Shown here piece by piece: positions 9,295-18,977 of a DNA stretch of 64,000 bases. The stretch spans positions 173,232-237,231 of the forward strand of contig NZ_AKKA01000073.1 in assembly GCF_000282035.1 (NCBI RefSeq), written 5' to 3'. Positions within the stretch are counted from its first letter, which is position 1, and each line of letters opens with the position of its first letter. This DNA comes from Rhizobium sp. CF122. Lineage in GTDB: Bacteria; Pseudomonadota; Alphaproteobacteria; Rhizobiales; Rhizobiaceae. The notes beneath the pieces are model-generated. The model was given only the letters and a program-made list of their open reading frames with translations, did no database searches and had not been told where the DNA came from. The translations under genes were made by a program, and so were the position numbers.

Positions 9295-9993
9295 CTATGG
9301 AGCCCAATAGACCTCGACCGGGCTCGTTGCCCGCCGCAGAATGGCGCGGATCGGCATCTCTGCCTCGTCGCCGGCTCTCTCGGCCTTCGTCAGGACGTCC
9401 TTCTTGCTCTCGCCTTCGATGTGAAGCACGAGCAGCTTTGCATCCTGAAGGCTGGAGAAGGTGAAGGTGAGCCGCGGCTCGCCCGCGCCGTCCGCCTCCA
9501 TGGTAATGATACCACGCGGCGTCTTAGCGTCGAGCGCGACCTTCAGATTGCTGCCATCCGGGAAGAACGAGGCCGTGTGGCCGTCGCCGCCCATTCCGAG
9601 GATCGCCACGTCAAAGGGATTGCTGATCGAAGCGGTCGCCGTCGTCGCAAGCTTCGCCGCGACCTCGACCGACGCCGCCGCCTGATAGAGTGGCAGGAAG
9701 CGCGCGGCTTTCGCTTTGTTCTGCAGGAGGTTGTCGGCCACCAGCAGATGGTTCGAGCGCGGATTGTCCGCAGGCACGAAACGTTCGTCGACCAGCGTGA
9801 TGGTCACTTTGGTCCAGTCGAGATCACGCGCCGAAAGCTCCTGGAAGAAGAGCTTCGGCGTCGAACCGCCGGAAACGGCGAACGTCGCCGCTCCGCGTGC
9901 GTCGATTGCGGCGGAAAGCGACGCAGCGACTTTGTCTGCTAGGTTGCGAGCCAGTTCTGCGCCGTTGGCGAAAGCATGCATCGTCGCTGCCAT
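9295..9993 (-). CDS. pgl: 6-phosphogluconolactonase
   Basis: Hydrolyses 6-phosphogluconolactone made by Zwf. 232 aa, the normal size of DevB-type lactonases. Family motifs visible are the N-terminal [20 protein letters not shown] and [16 protein letters not shown]. It begins 11 bp after the zwf stop in the same orientation, so it is operonic with zwf upstream and edd downstream. Cytoplasmic, no signal peptide. Confidence 0.95.
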   Translation of the reverse strand: MAATMHAFANGAELARNLADKVAASLSAAIDARGAATFAVSGGSTPKLFFQELSARDLDWTKVTITLVDERFVPADNPRSNHLLVADNLLQNKAKAARFLPLYQAAASVEVAAKLATTATASISNPFDVAILGMGGDGHTASFFPDGSNLKVALDAKTPRGIITMEADGAGEPRLTFTFSSLQDAKLLVLHIEGESKKDVLTKAERAGDEAEMPIRAILRRATSPVEVYWAP

Positions 9994-10004
9994 CGTCTTT
10001 GATC

Positions 10005-11480
10005 CTACAGGTTGTCGTGCCAGGTGCGGCCGTCACGCTCGATGAGCGCGATTGATTGGCTAGGACCCCAGGTGCCGGCGGTATAGCCCTGAACCTTCTG
10101 TCCGGTCGTTTCCCAACCCTTGAGGATCGGATCCACCCACTGCCATGCCGCCTCCACTTCGTCGCGGCGCATGAACAGCGTCTGGTTGGAACGGATGACG
10201 TCCATCAGCAGGCGCTCGTAGGCATCCGGGTTACGCACCGAGAAGGACTCGGCGAAGCTCATGTCGAGCGAGACGTTGCGCAGACGCATACCGCCTGGAC
10301 CTGGATCCTTAATCATCAGAGACTGCTTGACGCCTTCGTCAGGCTGCAGGCGAATGATGAGCTGGTTCTGGTTGATACGGCCGGCGGACTGATCGAAGAC
10401 CGAGTGCGGGATCGGCTTGAAGGTGATGACGATCTCTGACATGCGACCGGCAAGACGCTTGCCGGTGCGGATGTAGAAGGGAACGCCGGCCCAGCGCCAA
10501 TTGCCGATCTCGGCTTTGATGGCAACGAAGGTTTCGGTGTTCGAAACGCCGCCTTCGAGCTCTTCCAGGTAGCCCTTGACTGGACCACTGCCGGAAGCGC
10601 CCGCGCGATACTGGCCGCGAACGGTGCTGGTCTCGACGTTCGATGCGTTGATCGGCTTCAATGCCCGCAGCACCTTTAGCTTCTCGTCGCGGACGGCTTC
10701 GGAGTCCATCGAAGAAGGAACTTCCATCGCAACCAGGCAGACGAGCTGCATGATGTGGTTCTGCACCATGTCGCGCAGAGCGCCGGCGGTATCGTAGTAG
10801 CCCGCGCGACCTTCGAGGCCGACCGACTCGGCAACCGTAATCTGTACGTGGTCGATGTGATTGGCATTCCACAGCGGCTCATAGAGCGCGTTGGCAAAGC
10901 GCAGCGCCATCAGGTTCTGCACCGTTTCCTTGCCGAGATAGTGATCGATACGGAAGATCTGTTCTTCCTTGAAGACCTTGCCGATCGTGTCGTTCAGCTG
11001 CAGGGCGGAAGCGAGATCGCGGCCGATCGGCTTCTCGACAACGATGCGCGTCGACTTGGTGATCAGCTTGTGGTCGTGGATCTTCTGCGAGATGTCGCCG
11101 AAAATACCAGGCGCAACGGCGAGGTAGAAGGCGCGTACGCGATCCTTGCCCTCATCCAGAAGCTTCTTCAGTTGATCCCAGCCGGCGTCCGAACGCGCAT
11201 CGACAGGCACGTAGTACAGGCGCTGCAGGAATTTCGCGACCTCGGTCTCGTCGTACTCACCCTTCTTGAGATGCTCCTTCAGGGCGTCCTGGGCAAACTT
11301 GCGATATTCCTCGTTCGTAAGCGGGCTGCGCGAGGCGCCGATGATACGGGTCGGCTCAGTGAATTGACCTTCGATCTGACGATGGTAAAGGGCCGGAAGC
11401 AACTTGCGTTCTGCAAGGTCGCCGCTGCCGCCGAAAACGACATAATCAAAGGGTTCAACGGGGATGATTTGGCTGCTCAT
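10005..11480 (-). CDS. zwf: glucose-6-phosphate 1-dehydrogenase
   Basis: Oxidises glucose-6-phosphate to 6-phosphogluconolactone with NAD(P)+. 491 aa from the ATG at 11480; an in-frame TTG at 11495 is less likely. The cofactor motif GGSGDLAERK lies near residues 17-26 and the substrate-site signature RIDHYLGKE is intact. First gene of zwf-pgl-edd. The 130-bp upstream region holds AATCGATT inside a TTTAA/TTAAA repeat that could be an operator. Confidence 0.96.
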   Translation of the reverse strand: MSSQIIPVEPFDYVVFGGSGDLAERKLLPALYHRQIEGQFTEPTRIIGASRSPLTNEEYRKFAQDALKEHLKKGEYDETEVAKFLQRLYYVPVDARSDAGWDQLKKLLDEGKDRVRAFYLAVAPGIFGDISQKIHDHKLITKSTRIVVEKPIGRDLASALQLNDTIGKVFKEEQIFRIDHYLGKETVQNLMALRFANALYEPLWNANHIDHVQITVAESVGLEGRAGYYDTAGALRDMVQNHIMQLVCLVAMEVPSSMDSEAVRDEKLKVLRALKPINASNVETSTVRGQYRAGASGSGPVKGYLEELEGGVSNTETFVAIKAEIGNWRWAGVPFYIRTGKRLAGRMSEIVITFKPIPHSVFDQSAGRINQNQLIIRLQPDEGVKQSLMIKDPGPGGMRLRNVSLDMSFAESFSVRNPDAYERLLMDVIRSNQTLFMRRDEVEAAWQWVDPILKGWETTGQKVQGYTAGTWGPSQSIALIERDGRTWHDNL

Positions 11481-11514
11481 GAGGATGTCTCTCAATCAGA
11501 CGAGTTATTGGCTC

Positions 11515-11534
11515 TTTAATCTAATCGATTTAAA
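11515..11534. promoter_or_regulatory. AT-rich palindromic site upstream of zwf
   Basis: TTTAA and TTAAA arms flank a 10-bp core containing the perfect palindrome AATCGATT (11523-11530), about 35 bp before the zwf start. It could be an operator or part of the promoter (TAGATT on the minus strand resembles a -10). No regulator can be named. Confidence 0.25.
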
Positions 11535-11613
11535 AAAGCCAGTGTGCGATGCAATGAATCTCTCGGAAAGAGGTTTTAGTTCGAATTGCCGCGCGATGAA
11601 ATCCGCAATCTGA

Positions 11614-12912
11614 CTAAAACTTGTCGCGCAATGCAAACCAGGAAAGCGCCAGAAAGAGCAGCGGCGCCCGCATGGCGGCGCCCCCTGGAAAGGCCGGAAT
11701 ATCGAGCGACCTGAAAAGATCGAGATCCGCCGATTTTCCCAGAACCGTTTCCGCGTAGAGCCTTCCACAATAGTTTGCGAGCATGACGCCATGTCCGGAA
11801 TAGCCGCCGATCGAGGTCACGCCAGGCATGACCTCGCGCACGAAGGGCTGCCGCGGCATGGTGATGCCGACCGAACCGCCCCAGGCATGCGTGATCTCGA
11901 TATCCCGAAGCGTCGGGTAGATTTCCGCGATCTGCCGGCGGATGTGCTGCGTAATGTCGCGCGGATTGTCGGCCGTATAGGCTTCTCGACCGCCGAAGAG
12001 TAGCCGTCCGTCCTTGGACTTGCGGAAGTAGCGCACGACGAAGCGTGAGTCGGCCACGGCTTCGCCACCAGAAAGTATCTCCGGATAGCGGTCGAGCGGA
12101 GCGGTGGCGCCGATGAAGGAGCGAATGGGCATCACGTGGCTTGCAGTCACCGGCTCGAGATTGCCGATGTAGCCGTCGCAGGCAATCAACGCCTTGTCAG
12201 CGGTGATCGTGCCTCTCGGCGTCTCTATCGTCACCTTGCGGCTACCCTGACGAATCGCCGTCGCCTTCGTCATCTCGAAAACTTGCGCGCCGGCATTGGC
12301 CGCAACACGGGCCAGACCGATCAGCAGCTTCAGCGGGTGGATATGACCCGTGCCGGTATCGCGAACGCCGCAATAATAGCGCGTCGAGCCAAGCCGCTCC
12401 TGGGTCTCGGCTTTGTCCATGAAGCGCACATGAGGATAGTTGTAGCGCATAGCCGCGACCTCGGCATTTTCGTAATAGTCCGGCCTGTAGCTCTCCTTGT
12501 GCGCTACGTTCATCTGCCCCGGCATGTAGTCCATGTCGATCTGATGGTTCGTGGCAAAATCCATGAGATGCCGCTTGGCGGCCTCGGCAAGGTCGAACAG
12601 CGCGCGCGAGCGCTCGTAACCGATTTTTTCCTCAAGCTCTTCCGGCCACCAGCGCTGTCCGGTGCCGAGCTGGCCGCCATTGCGCCCGGAGGCGCCGTCG
12701 CCAAACCGGCACGCCTCGATGAGAACCACCGAGACGCCTGACTTGGCGAGATTGTAGGCAGCCTGCAGCCCTGTGTAACCGCCGCCGACGATCGCGACGT
12801 CGCAAGTCGTCGAGCCGTCGAGTGCGGGATAGCTCGGCCGTTCGCCGACGGTTGCCTGATACCACGAAATGCCGGGCGCAATGGGGCTTTGCCATCTCTC
12901 CTGCGATGTCAT
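11614..12912 (-). CDS. FAD-dependent amine oxidoreductase, gamma-glutamylputrescine oxidase-like (PuuB/OrdL family)
   Basis: DAO-family flavoenzyme, 432 aa. The ATG at 12912 is chosen because GGGAGGG lies about 8 bases upstream; the open frame extends to a TTG at 12918. The FAD-binding Rossmann motif is VAIVGGGYTGLQAAYNLAKSG near residue 40, followed by GRNGGQLGTGQ, typical of PuuB/OrdL. The C-terminal half carries GYSGHGVMLANY, the second FAD contact. It starts 13 bp after the glutamine-synthetase-like gene, so they are one operon. That pairing suggests oxidation of gamma-glutamylated amines to aldehyde, as in the Puu pathway. The actual amine is unknown. Confidence 0.8.
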   Translation of the reverse strand: MTSQERWQSPIAPGISWYQATVGERPSYPALDGSTTCDVAIVGGGYTGLQAAYNLAKSGVSVVLIEACRFGDGASGRNGGQLGTGQRWWPEELEEKIGYERSRALFDLAEAAKRHLMDFATNHQIDMDYMPGQMNVAHKESYRPDYYENAEVAAMRYNYPHVRFMDKAETQERLGSTRYYCGVRDTGTGHIHPLKLLIGLARVAANAGAQVFEMTKATAIRQGSRKVTIETPRGTITADKALIACDGYIGNLEPVTASHVMPIRSFIGATAPLDRYPEILSGGEAVADSRFVVRYFRKSKDGRLLFGGREAYTADNPRDITQHIRRQIAEIYPTLRDIEITHAWGGSVGITMPRQPFVREVMPGVTSIGGYSGHGVMLANYCGRLYAETVLGKSADLDLFRSLDIPAFPGGAAMRAPLLFLALSWFALRDKF

Positions 12913-12925
12913 GACCAAGCCCTCC

Positions 12926-14362
12926 CTACACGTTCAGCAGAAGGAATTCGCGTTCCCAGGGGCTGATCACCTGCATGAAGGTTTCGAATTCTCCGCGCTT
13001 CACACCGGCGTAGATACCGAGGAACTCCTTGCCGAATACTTCCTCGAAGGCTTCCTCGTCTTCCATCAGTGCGACGGCCTCCAGAAGACCGCGCGGCAGA
13101 TCGATCGAACCCTCGTTTGCCGTGTCCTCTGTCGGCGCGGTCGGCTCGATGCCCTTCATGATGCCGAGCAGGCCGGAGGCCAGCGAGGCGGCGAGCGCGA
13201 GATAAGGATTGGCGTCCGAACTCGGCAGGCGGTTTTCCACGCGCCTTGCCTGCGGATCGGACACCGGCACACGGAACGCCGTCGTGCGGTTGTCGTAACC
13301 CCAGGCATTGTTGACGGGCGCCGACATGTCGGGCGTCAGCCGGCGGTAGGAGTTCACATAGGGCGCCAGCATCACCATGGAACTCGGCACGTATTTCTGC
13401 AGGCCGCCGATGAAATGGAAGAATTCACGTGAGGCGGAACCGTCCGGGTTCGAGAAGATATTCTTGCCTGTCTCCACGTTGACCACGGACTGGTGGATGT
13501 GCATGGCCGAACCCGGTTGGCCCTGCATCGGCTTGGCCATGAAGGTCGCGTAGATGCCGTGTTTCATTGCCGCTTCGCGGATCGTGCGCTTGAACAGGAA
13601 CACCTGGTCGGCAAGCTCGATTGGATTGCCGTGGCGCAGGTTGATCTCCAGCTGCGCCGGGCCCTCCTCGTGGATCAGCGTGTCGATCTCGAGGCCCTGC
13701 TTTTCCGAGAAATGATAGATGTCGTCGATCAGTTCGTCGAACTCGTTGATACCGGCGATCGAATAGCCCTGACCGCCGAGGATCGAGCGACCGGAGCGGC
13801 CCTTCGGCGGATGCAGCGGATAGTCGGGGTCGTCGTTCTTGGCAACCAGGTAGAATTCGATCTCGGGCGCGACGATCGGCTTCCAGCCGCGGTCGCCATA
13901 AAGCTTCAGTACGCGTTTCAGGACGTTGCGTGGCGTATAGGGAACTTCTTCGCCGTCTACGCTGACGATGTCGCAGATCACCTGCGCCGTCGGGTCGGTT
14001 TCCCAAGGGACCACGGAGAGCGTGGAAAGGTCGGGAACCAGCTTCAGGTCGCTGTCCCTGGGCTCATAGCGGAAGCTTTCGGTCTCATCCGGATACTCGC
14101 CGGAGATTGTGTGACGGTAGATCGCCGAGGGCAGGGCAAGCGAGGTGTTTGACGTGAATTTGGAGCTCGGCATCATCTTGCCGCGCGGCACGCCGGCAAG
14201 GTCCGGCGTGATGCACTCGATGTCTTCGATGCCACGCGCCCGCAAGAACTGCGCTGCTTCCTTCCAGTTTGCAACGCCGCGCTGGTGTCCGGGGTCCGGG
14301 GGTGTTTTCTTCGAGGCGGGTACGTTTCTGGCAGGCTTCAGCGTCGTCTTTTTTGGGGACAT
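12926..14362 (-). CDS. glutamine synthetase-like gamma-glutamylamine ligase (PuuA-type)
   Basis: GS superfamily catalytic protein, 478 aa from the ATG at 14362; the open frame runs on to 14476 but only with a TTG. GS signatures are present: GPAQLEINL (glutamate/metal site), HIHQS, and RVENRLPSSDANPYLALAAS. The N-terminal beta-grasp part reads IEDIECITPDLAGVPRGK, as in PuuA-like enzymes rather than housekeeping GlnA. The adenylylated-Tyr region of GSI is not evident. It is co-directional and 13 bp upstream of a PuuB-like oxidase, so it likely glutamylates an amine such as putrescine or ethanolamine. No PuuC/PuuD partner is adjacent. Confidence 0.8.
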   Translation of the reverse strand: MSPKKTTLKPARNVPASKKTPPDPGHQRGVANWKEAAQFLRARGIEDIECITPDLAGVPRGKMMPSSKFTSNTSLALPSAIYRHTISGEYPDETESFRYEPRDSDLKLVPDLSTLSVVPWETDPTAQVICDIVSVDGEEVPYTPRNVLKRVLKLYGDRGWKPIVAPEIEFYLVAKNDDPDYPLHPPKGRSGRSILGGQGYSIAGINEFDELIDDIYHFSEKQGLEIDTLIHEEGPAQLEINLRHGNPIELADQVFLFKRTIREAAMKHGIYATFMAKPMQGQPGSAMHIHQSVVNVETGKNIFSNPDGSASREFFHFIGGLQKYVPSSMVMLAPYVNSYRRLTPDMSAPVNNAWGYDNRTTAFRVPVSDPQARRVENRLPSSDANPYLALAASLASGLLGIMKGIEPTAPTEDTANEGSIDLPRGLLEAVALMEDEEAFEEVFGKEFLGIYAGVKRGEFETFMQVISPWEREFLLLNV

Positions 14363-14487
14363 GACACACCGGTTTGCGTTGATCGTGACGGCATCATAGC
14401 TGGAGTTTGGCAATTGGCGAGGGGGAGGCACGTTGACTTTCGCCTCTTGATGGAAAAAGAAGACGCCTTTCGACAAGGGAAGTGGTT

Positions 14488-15666
14488 TTGCGAAAAAGCG
14501 ATGTGATCGTCATCGGCGCGGGCGCCGCCGGCATGATGTGCGCCATTCGCGCCGCCCAGCGCGGTCGCTCGGTCATCGTCCTGGACCATGCGAAGACGCC
14601 GGGCGAAAAGATCCGCATCTCCGGCGGCGGCCGCTGCAATTTCACCAATATAAATACTGGCCCGAAAAGCTTCCTGTCTGCCAATCCGCATTTTTGCAAA
14701 TCGGCCCTCGCGCGGTTCACGCCTTCCGACTTCATCGCCATGGTCGATCGCCACCGGATCGCCTGGCACGAGAAGACGCTTGGCCAGCTGTTCTGCGACG
14801 ATAGCGCCAAGGACATTATCCGCATGCTGCTCGACGAGATGCAGACAGCCGGCGCGGCGTTGCATCTGCGTACCGAGATCGGGGATGTCGAAAAGAGCGG
14901 CGAAGGCTTCCGCATCTCGACGTCGGAGGGCGCATACGAATGCCGCTCGCTGGTCCTCGCGACCGGCGGCAAGTCGATTCCGAAGATGGGGGCGACCGGC
15001 TTTGCCTATCGCGTCGCCGAGCAGTTCGGCCTTCCCCTGGTCGAGACGCGGCCCGGCCTTGTGCCGCTGACCCTGGATCAGGCCACGCTCGAAAGCCTTT
15101 CCGAACTCTCGGGCATATCAGCCTCGGTCGAAATCCGCCACGGCAAGACCGCCTTCCGCGAAGCCCTGCTCTTCACGCATCGCGGCCTCAGCGGTCCGGC
15201 GATCCTGCAGATCTCCTCCTATTGGCGCGAGGGCGACGACATCACCGTCGACATCGAACCGAATGTCGATCTGCACGAGCATCTGAAGACCGCGAAAAGG
15301 GCAAATGGCCGGCAGTCGGCGCAGACGGCGCTGGCCGAGATTCTGCCGAAACGGCTGGCGCAATACCTGACCGAGCGGGAAGGCATCGCGGGTCACATAG
15401 CCGATCTCTCCGACAAGATTTTGCTGCGTCTGGTCGACGCCGTGCAGAACTGGAAGATCAAGCCGTTGGGCTCGGAGGGCTATCGGACCGCCGAAGTGAC
15501 GCTCGGCGGCATCGATACGGCCGCGCTTGATTCACGCACCATGGCGGCGAAAAGCGTCCCAGGCCTCTTCTTCATCGGCGAATGCATCGACGTGACCGGC
15601 TGGCTCGGTGGCTATAATTTCCAGTGGGCGTGGGCTTCCGGCTTCGTTGCCGGTGAATCTTTGTAG
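14488..15666 (+). CDS. NAD(P)/FAD-dependent flavoprotein, HI0933/BaiN (YhiN) family
   Basis: 392 aa from a TTG at 14488, preferred because AGGGA (14476-14480) lies 7 bases before it; GTG at 14482 would leave only one base of spacing. The N-terminal motif IVIGAGAAGMMCAIRAA binds FAD, and GEKIRISGGGRCNFTN is the diagnostic family motif. The C-terminal GECIDVTGWLGGYNFQWAWASG is also characteristic. Family members reduce bile-acid enones or are uncharacterised flavoproteins; the physiological reaction here is unknown. It is divergent from the GS-like gene across 125 bp. Confidence 0.85.
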   Translation: MRKSDVIVIGAGAAGMMCAIRAAQRGRSVIVLDHAKTPGEKIRISGGGRCNFTNINTGPKSFLSANPHFCKSALARFTPSDFIAMVDRHRIAWHEKTLGQLFCDDSAKDIIRMLLDEMQTAGAALHLRTEIGDVEKSGEGFRISTSEGAYECRSLVLATGGKSIPKMGATGFAYRVAEQFGLPLVETRPGLVPLTLDQATLESLSELSGISASVEIRHGKTAFREALLFTHRGLSGPAILQISSYWREGDDITVDIEPNVDLHEHLKTAKRANGRQSAQTALAEILPKRLAQYLTEREGIAGHIADLSDKILLRLVDAVQNWKIKPLGSEGYRTAEVTLGGIDTAALDSRTMAAKSVPGLFFIGECIDVTGWLGGYNFQWAWASGFVAGESL

Positions 15667-15815
15667 GCACGAAACAACCCGCTCGATTCAAGAGTTCTTA
15701 AGGAGGGTGCGCCATCCTGCCTCAATGACAGTTGGAAAAGCGCTTCCTAAATAGAGCTTTACCAGCAAGTCGTTTTGTTGGATTGTTATGCCAGAGATGA
15801 AGTGAGGTTCTGCAG

Positions 15816-15959
15816 ATGAACAAGAACACACGACGCGCACGCGCCATTGCAATCGCTCAAGCCAAGCCCGACAACAAGCTCGTCGCCGTACGCTATTTCG
15901 TCATCTCTGCCAGTGCACTGGCCGCCGTGGCCGCTCTCCTCCTCGCACGTTGGTTCTGA
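15816..15959 (+). CDS. 47-residue single-pass membrane peptide
   Basis: Short open frame from ATG 15816 to TGA 15957-15959. The translation begins MNKNTRRARAIAIAQAKPDN, a basic Arg/Lys-rich tail, followed by a hydrophobic helix of about 20 residues (FVISASALAAVAALLLA) and ends ARWF. The positive-inside pattern suggests an N-in membrane peptide. AGG lies about 9 bases upstream. Codon use (GCC, CTC, CGC) matches the neighbours. Function unknown; it may be a real small protein rather than chance. Confidence 0.55.
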   Translation: MNKNTRRARAIAIAQAKPDNKLVAVRYFVISASALAAVAALLLARWF

Positions 15960-15960
15960 C

Positions 15961-16019
15961 ATCCGCGATCTTTAGACGCCTGGCATGGGGCGCATTTGCG
16001 CGCCGGCCGTCTCGCGGAT
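15961..16019 (+). terminator. nested inverted repeat after the 47-aa gene
   Basis: ATCCGCGA (15961-15968) pairs with TCGCGGAT (16012-16019), with an inner GACG/CGTC pair and GC-rich interior. It starts one base after the stop of the small gene. No T-run follows, so it is either a weak terminator or an mRNA-end structure. Confidence 0.4.
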
Positions 16020-16260
16020 AAATTGATTTGAACACGGCTATCCCGAGTTTTCGCTTATCCGAAAATTAAGACATCCTCTGCAAAACTCGCTCGATATTTT
16101 TTGGGCGCTTTCCGTTTTGACGTGAAGCGAGCTGGCAATGACTGCCGCCCAGGCCTCGTGTCCGGGATTCCAATTGTTCCAATAGAGCAGCTCGATGCAC
16201 TCGGTCGGCGCCCGCCAGGCGGCCGGCGGGAGGAGTGGTGTATGGAAGGCCGGAACCGCC

Positions 16261-18789
16261 ATGTTGATTGATAAGATTCTTTCCCGTTTCAGGATCAAGA
16301 CCAAGGTCCTGATCTTTGTATTGCCCTTTGTTGTAAGCATTTCTGCCGTCGGCCTGACCGGTCTCTATGCCTCTGGTTTGCTGCAGGGGCGTATGGAAAT
16401 CTCCAACAGCGTCCTGCAGTCGCTAAGCGGGTTCAAGGATCTTTATGGTTCCATGGACGACTTCCTGCAGATCACCAGCCAGGAAGCACGCGACAAGCTT
16501 TATGGGGACATCAAGACACAGCAAGGTACTTTGAACGCCACGCTGAAGCAGATCGGCGAAAACGGCGGACGCGACAACCTGCGGGTTGCGATTGACGGCA
16601 CTTCCGGGATTTCCGACACCGTGGGCAAGCTCTGGACTCTTCATGAGCAGGAGCTCGCTCTCCGCAAGTCGATCGACGACGCGCAGAAGGTGATGATCAC
16701 AAGCCGCTTCAACGTGAACTACGATGCGCAGCAGCTTGAGGAAAATATCCGCAAGGACGAAGGCAACGCGACGGCAACGCTCCGCGCCGCCGATCGCCTG
16801 CTGAAGGGCGGGGACACGCTTGCCACAGTCATGGGCGATTTCAACAAGGCCCAGTTGCCCGCCGACAAGCTGAAGGTCGTTACCGACGCCATTCCTGCCA
16901 TCACGAAGGCTCAGCGCCTGATCGAGATTTCGGTACCCGCGAACCAGAAGAGCATGACGCAGTCGCTGTCGCAGACGATCAGTGACGTGAAGGCGCAGGC
17001 AACTGCTGCTGACGCCGGCACCGATGAGGCGATAGCCAATCTCGGGCGGCTTGTCTCGCGCTTCCGTCAGATGTCGACCTATACGCAGCTGACGGCGACG
17101 CAGATGATGCGCGCGGCGACGACCACCTTCGTCGAGCTCGACAGCCGTATCGCCCAGACGAATTCCGTGCTCGAGGACACGCGCCGCCTGGAGAGCGCGA
17201 TCTACTCGCTTCAGCTCGTCCTCGGTGAATTCGCCGCCAAGCCGGGCAAGGAAAACCGCGTCCGCCTGCATCAGGAGATCGCGACGCTCGGCACCAATCT
17301 CAACACGCTGCTCGCCAGCGCGAAGGGTATGAACTTCGCGGAAGACATCGTCGCGGCCATGTCTCCAGCCCTTGCCTCGATGGACAAGGACGCCCAGAGC
17401 CTCGTTGATACGATCAACCAGCGTGTTACTGACTACGCATCCGCCCGCCAGCAACTTGATGCCGTCTGGGGTCAGCTGACGACCTTTGCCGAATTGCAAA
17501 AGCAGAGCGCCGGTGCCGAGCGTACGCAGGCGAACGGCATTTCGGTGCTGACGACCGGCCTTGGCATTCTGGTCTCGATCATCGGTGGTATCGCCCTGGT
17601 TCTAACTCTGCAGCGTCCGATTGGTCAGATCACCGCGGCCATGCGCCGCATTGCCGATGGCGCGCTCGATACGAACATCTCGGGCGATCAGCGGCATGAC
17701 GAAATCGGCGACATGGCCCGCGCACTCGGCATCTTCAAGGAGAATGCGATCTCCAAGATCCGCATTGAGGAGCAGAGCGATGAAGAGCGTGCTGCTGCCG
17801 AGCACGAGCGCCAACGCAACGATGCCGAGAAACGGGAGATGGACCGCCAGATCGAGTTTGCGGTCAACGCGCTTGCCTCCGGTCTCGAGCGCATGTCGCA
17901 GGGCGACATTTCGACCACGATCGATACGCCGTTCATCGGGCGTCTCGAGCAGCTTCGCCAGGACTTCAACGGTTCGATGATGCGCCTGCAGGCAACCATG
18001 AGCCAGATCCGCGACAACGTCGAGATGATCCAGGGCAACGGCAACCAGATGGCTCAGTCCGCCGAAGATCTTGCCAAGCGCACCGAGCAGCAGGCAGCTT
18101 CGCTTGAAGAGACCGCCGCCGCGGTTGAACAGATCACGGTGACGGTCCGCTCCTCTGCGGAGCGCGCCAAGGACGCGGATCAGATCGTCCGCCAGGCCAA
18201 GCGCAGCGCCGACGACTCGGCAGTGGTCGTCAGCAACGCCATCGACGCGATGGGCCGTATCGAAGATGCATCCCGCCAGATCGAGCAGATCATCGGCGTC
18301 ATCGATGAGATCGCATTCCAAACCAATCTGCTGGCATTGAACGCCGGCATCGAAGCGGCGCGCGCCGGTGAAGCCGGCAAGGGCTTTGCTGTCGTCGCCA
18401 TGGAGGTGCGTGAGTTGGCGCAGCGCTCCGCTGCTGCTGCGCAGGAGATCAAGGGCCTCATCAACAAATCGACGACAGAGGTCAGCTCCGGCTCGCAGTT
18501 CGTGCAAGAGACCGGCACGGTGCTTGCGAAGATCAGCGCTCAGATCGTCACGATCAGCCAGCATGTCGAGACGATCGCCCGTGCGAGCCATGACCAGTCG
18601 GGCGCGCTGCAGGAAGTCAATGCGACGGTGAATCAAATGGATCAGATGACGCAGCAGAACGCGGCAATGGTCGAAGAGACCACCGCCGCGAGCCGCGAGC
18701 TTGCAACGGAAGCGGATCTGCTCCTGCAACTGATCCGGCAGTTCAAGATCGACGGCGACATGCAGGGCACGATCTATCGCGCCGCATAA
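16261..18789 (+). CDS. methyl-accepting chemotaxis protein with long periplasmic helical domain
   Basis: Transmembrane chemoreceptor, 842 aa from the ATG at 16261 (MLIDKILSRFRIK); the frame opens at 16195 but the extra residues are not TM-like. TM1 is residues about 15-38; a long alpha-helical periplasmic domain follows to about residue 430; TM2 is about 440-462; then a HAMP domain and a coiled-coil signalling domain with the conserved hairpin tip ([20 protein letters not shown]). The roughly 400-residue ligand region is much longer than the 150 residues of Tar-type receptors and resembles helical bimodular domains. No CheR-tethering pentapeptide is seen at the C-terminus. Ligand unknown. A tandem second receptor follows. 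Confidence 0.92.
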   Translation: MLIDKILSRFRIKTKVLIFVLPFVVSISAVGLTGLYASGLLQGRMEISNSVLQSLSGFKDLYGSMDDFLQITSQEARDKLYGDIKTQQGTLNATLKQIGENGGRDNLRVAIDGTSGISDTVGKLWTLHEQELALRKSIDDAQKVMITSRFNVNYDAQQLEENIRKDEGNATATLRAADRLLKGGDTLATVMGDFNKAQLPADKLKVVTDAIPAITKAQRLIEISVPANQKSMTQSLSQTISDVKAQATAADAGTDEAIANLGRLVSRFRQMSTYTQLTATQMMRAATTTFVELDSRIAQTNSVLEDTRRLESAIYSLQLVLGEFAAKPGKENRVRLHQEIATLGTNLNTLLASAKGMNFAEDIVAAMSPALASMDKDAQSLVDTINQRVTDYASARQQLDAVWGQLTTFAELQKQSAGAERTQANGISVLTTGLGILVSIIGGIALVLTLQRPIGQITAAMRRIADGALDTNISGDQRHDEIGDMARALGIFKENAISKIRIEEQSDEERAAAEHERQRNDAEKREMDRQIEFAVNALASGLERMSQGDISTTIDTPFIGRLEQLRQDFNGSMMRLQATMSQIRDNVEMIQGNGNQMAQSAEDLAKRTEQQAASLEETAAAVEQITVTVRSSAERAKDADQIVRQAKRSADDSAVVVSNAIDAMGRIEDASRQIEQIIGVIDEIAFQTNLLALNAGIEAARAGEAGKGFAVVAMEVRELAQRSAAAAQEIKGLINKSTTEVSSGSQFVQETGTVLAKISAQIVTISQHVETIARASHDQSGALQEVNATVNQMDQMTQQNAAMVEETTAASRELATEADLLLQLIRQFKIDGDMQGTIYRAA

Positions 18790-18809
18790 GACGATCGAAA
18801 GCAATCGCT

Positions 18810-18840
18810 AAAAAGGCTCCGGATTTTCCGGGGCTTTTTG
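18810..18840 (+). terminator. Rho-independent terminator between the two chemoreceptor genes
   Basis: AAAAGGCTCCGG, an ATTTT loop, CCGGGGC and TTTTT: a stem with one mismatch followed by a U tract, 20 bases after the first MCP stop. It indicates that the second receptor has its own promoter. A TTGACA box at 18900-18905 in a very AT-rich stretch is a candidate -35. Confidence 0.75.
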
Positions 18841-18977
18841 CTTTCTGCCTCCTGTCACGGCCTGGAGACGGCTCAGCGCTTGGGCTCGATTTCAAATTTT
18901 TGACAATTGCCAATTTTTTGAAGATTTTCTTTAAATTTTTCAATTAACCTGCGAGGCTCATGTCTCAGGGGATATCC

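Noticed and set aside
15700..15754. Strong AAGGAGG followed by a 9-codon frame (ATG 15725)
   Set aside because: Spacing of about 18 bases from Shine-Dalgarno to ATG is too long, and the peptide is too short to support.
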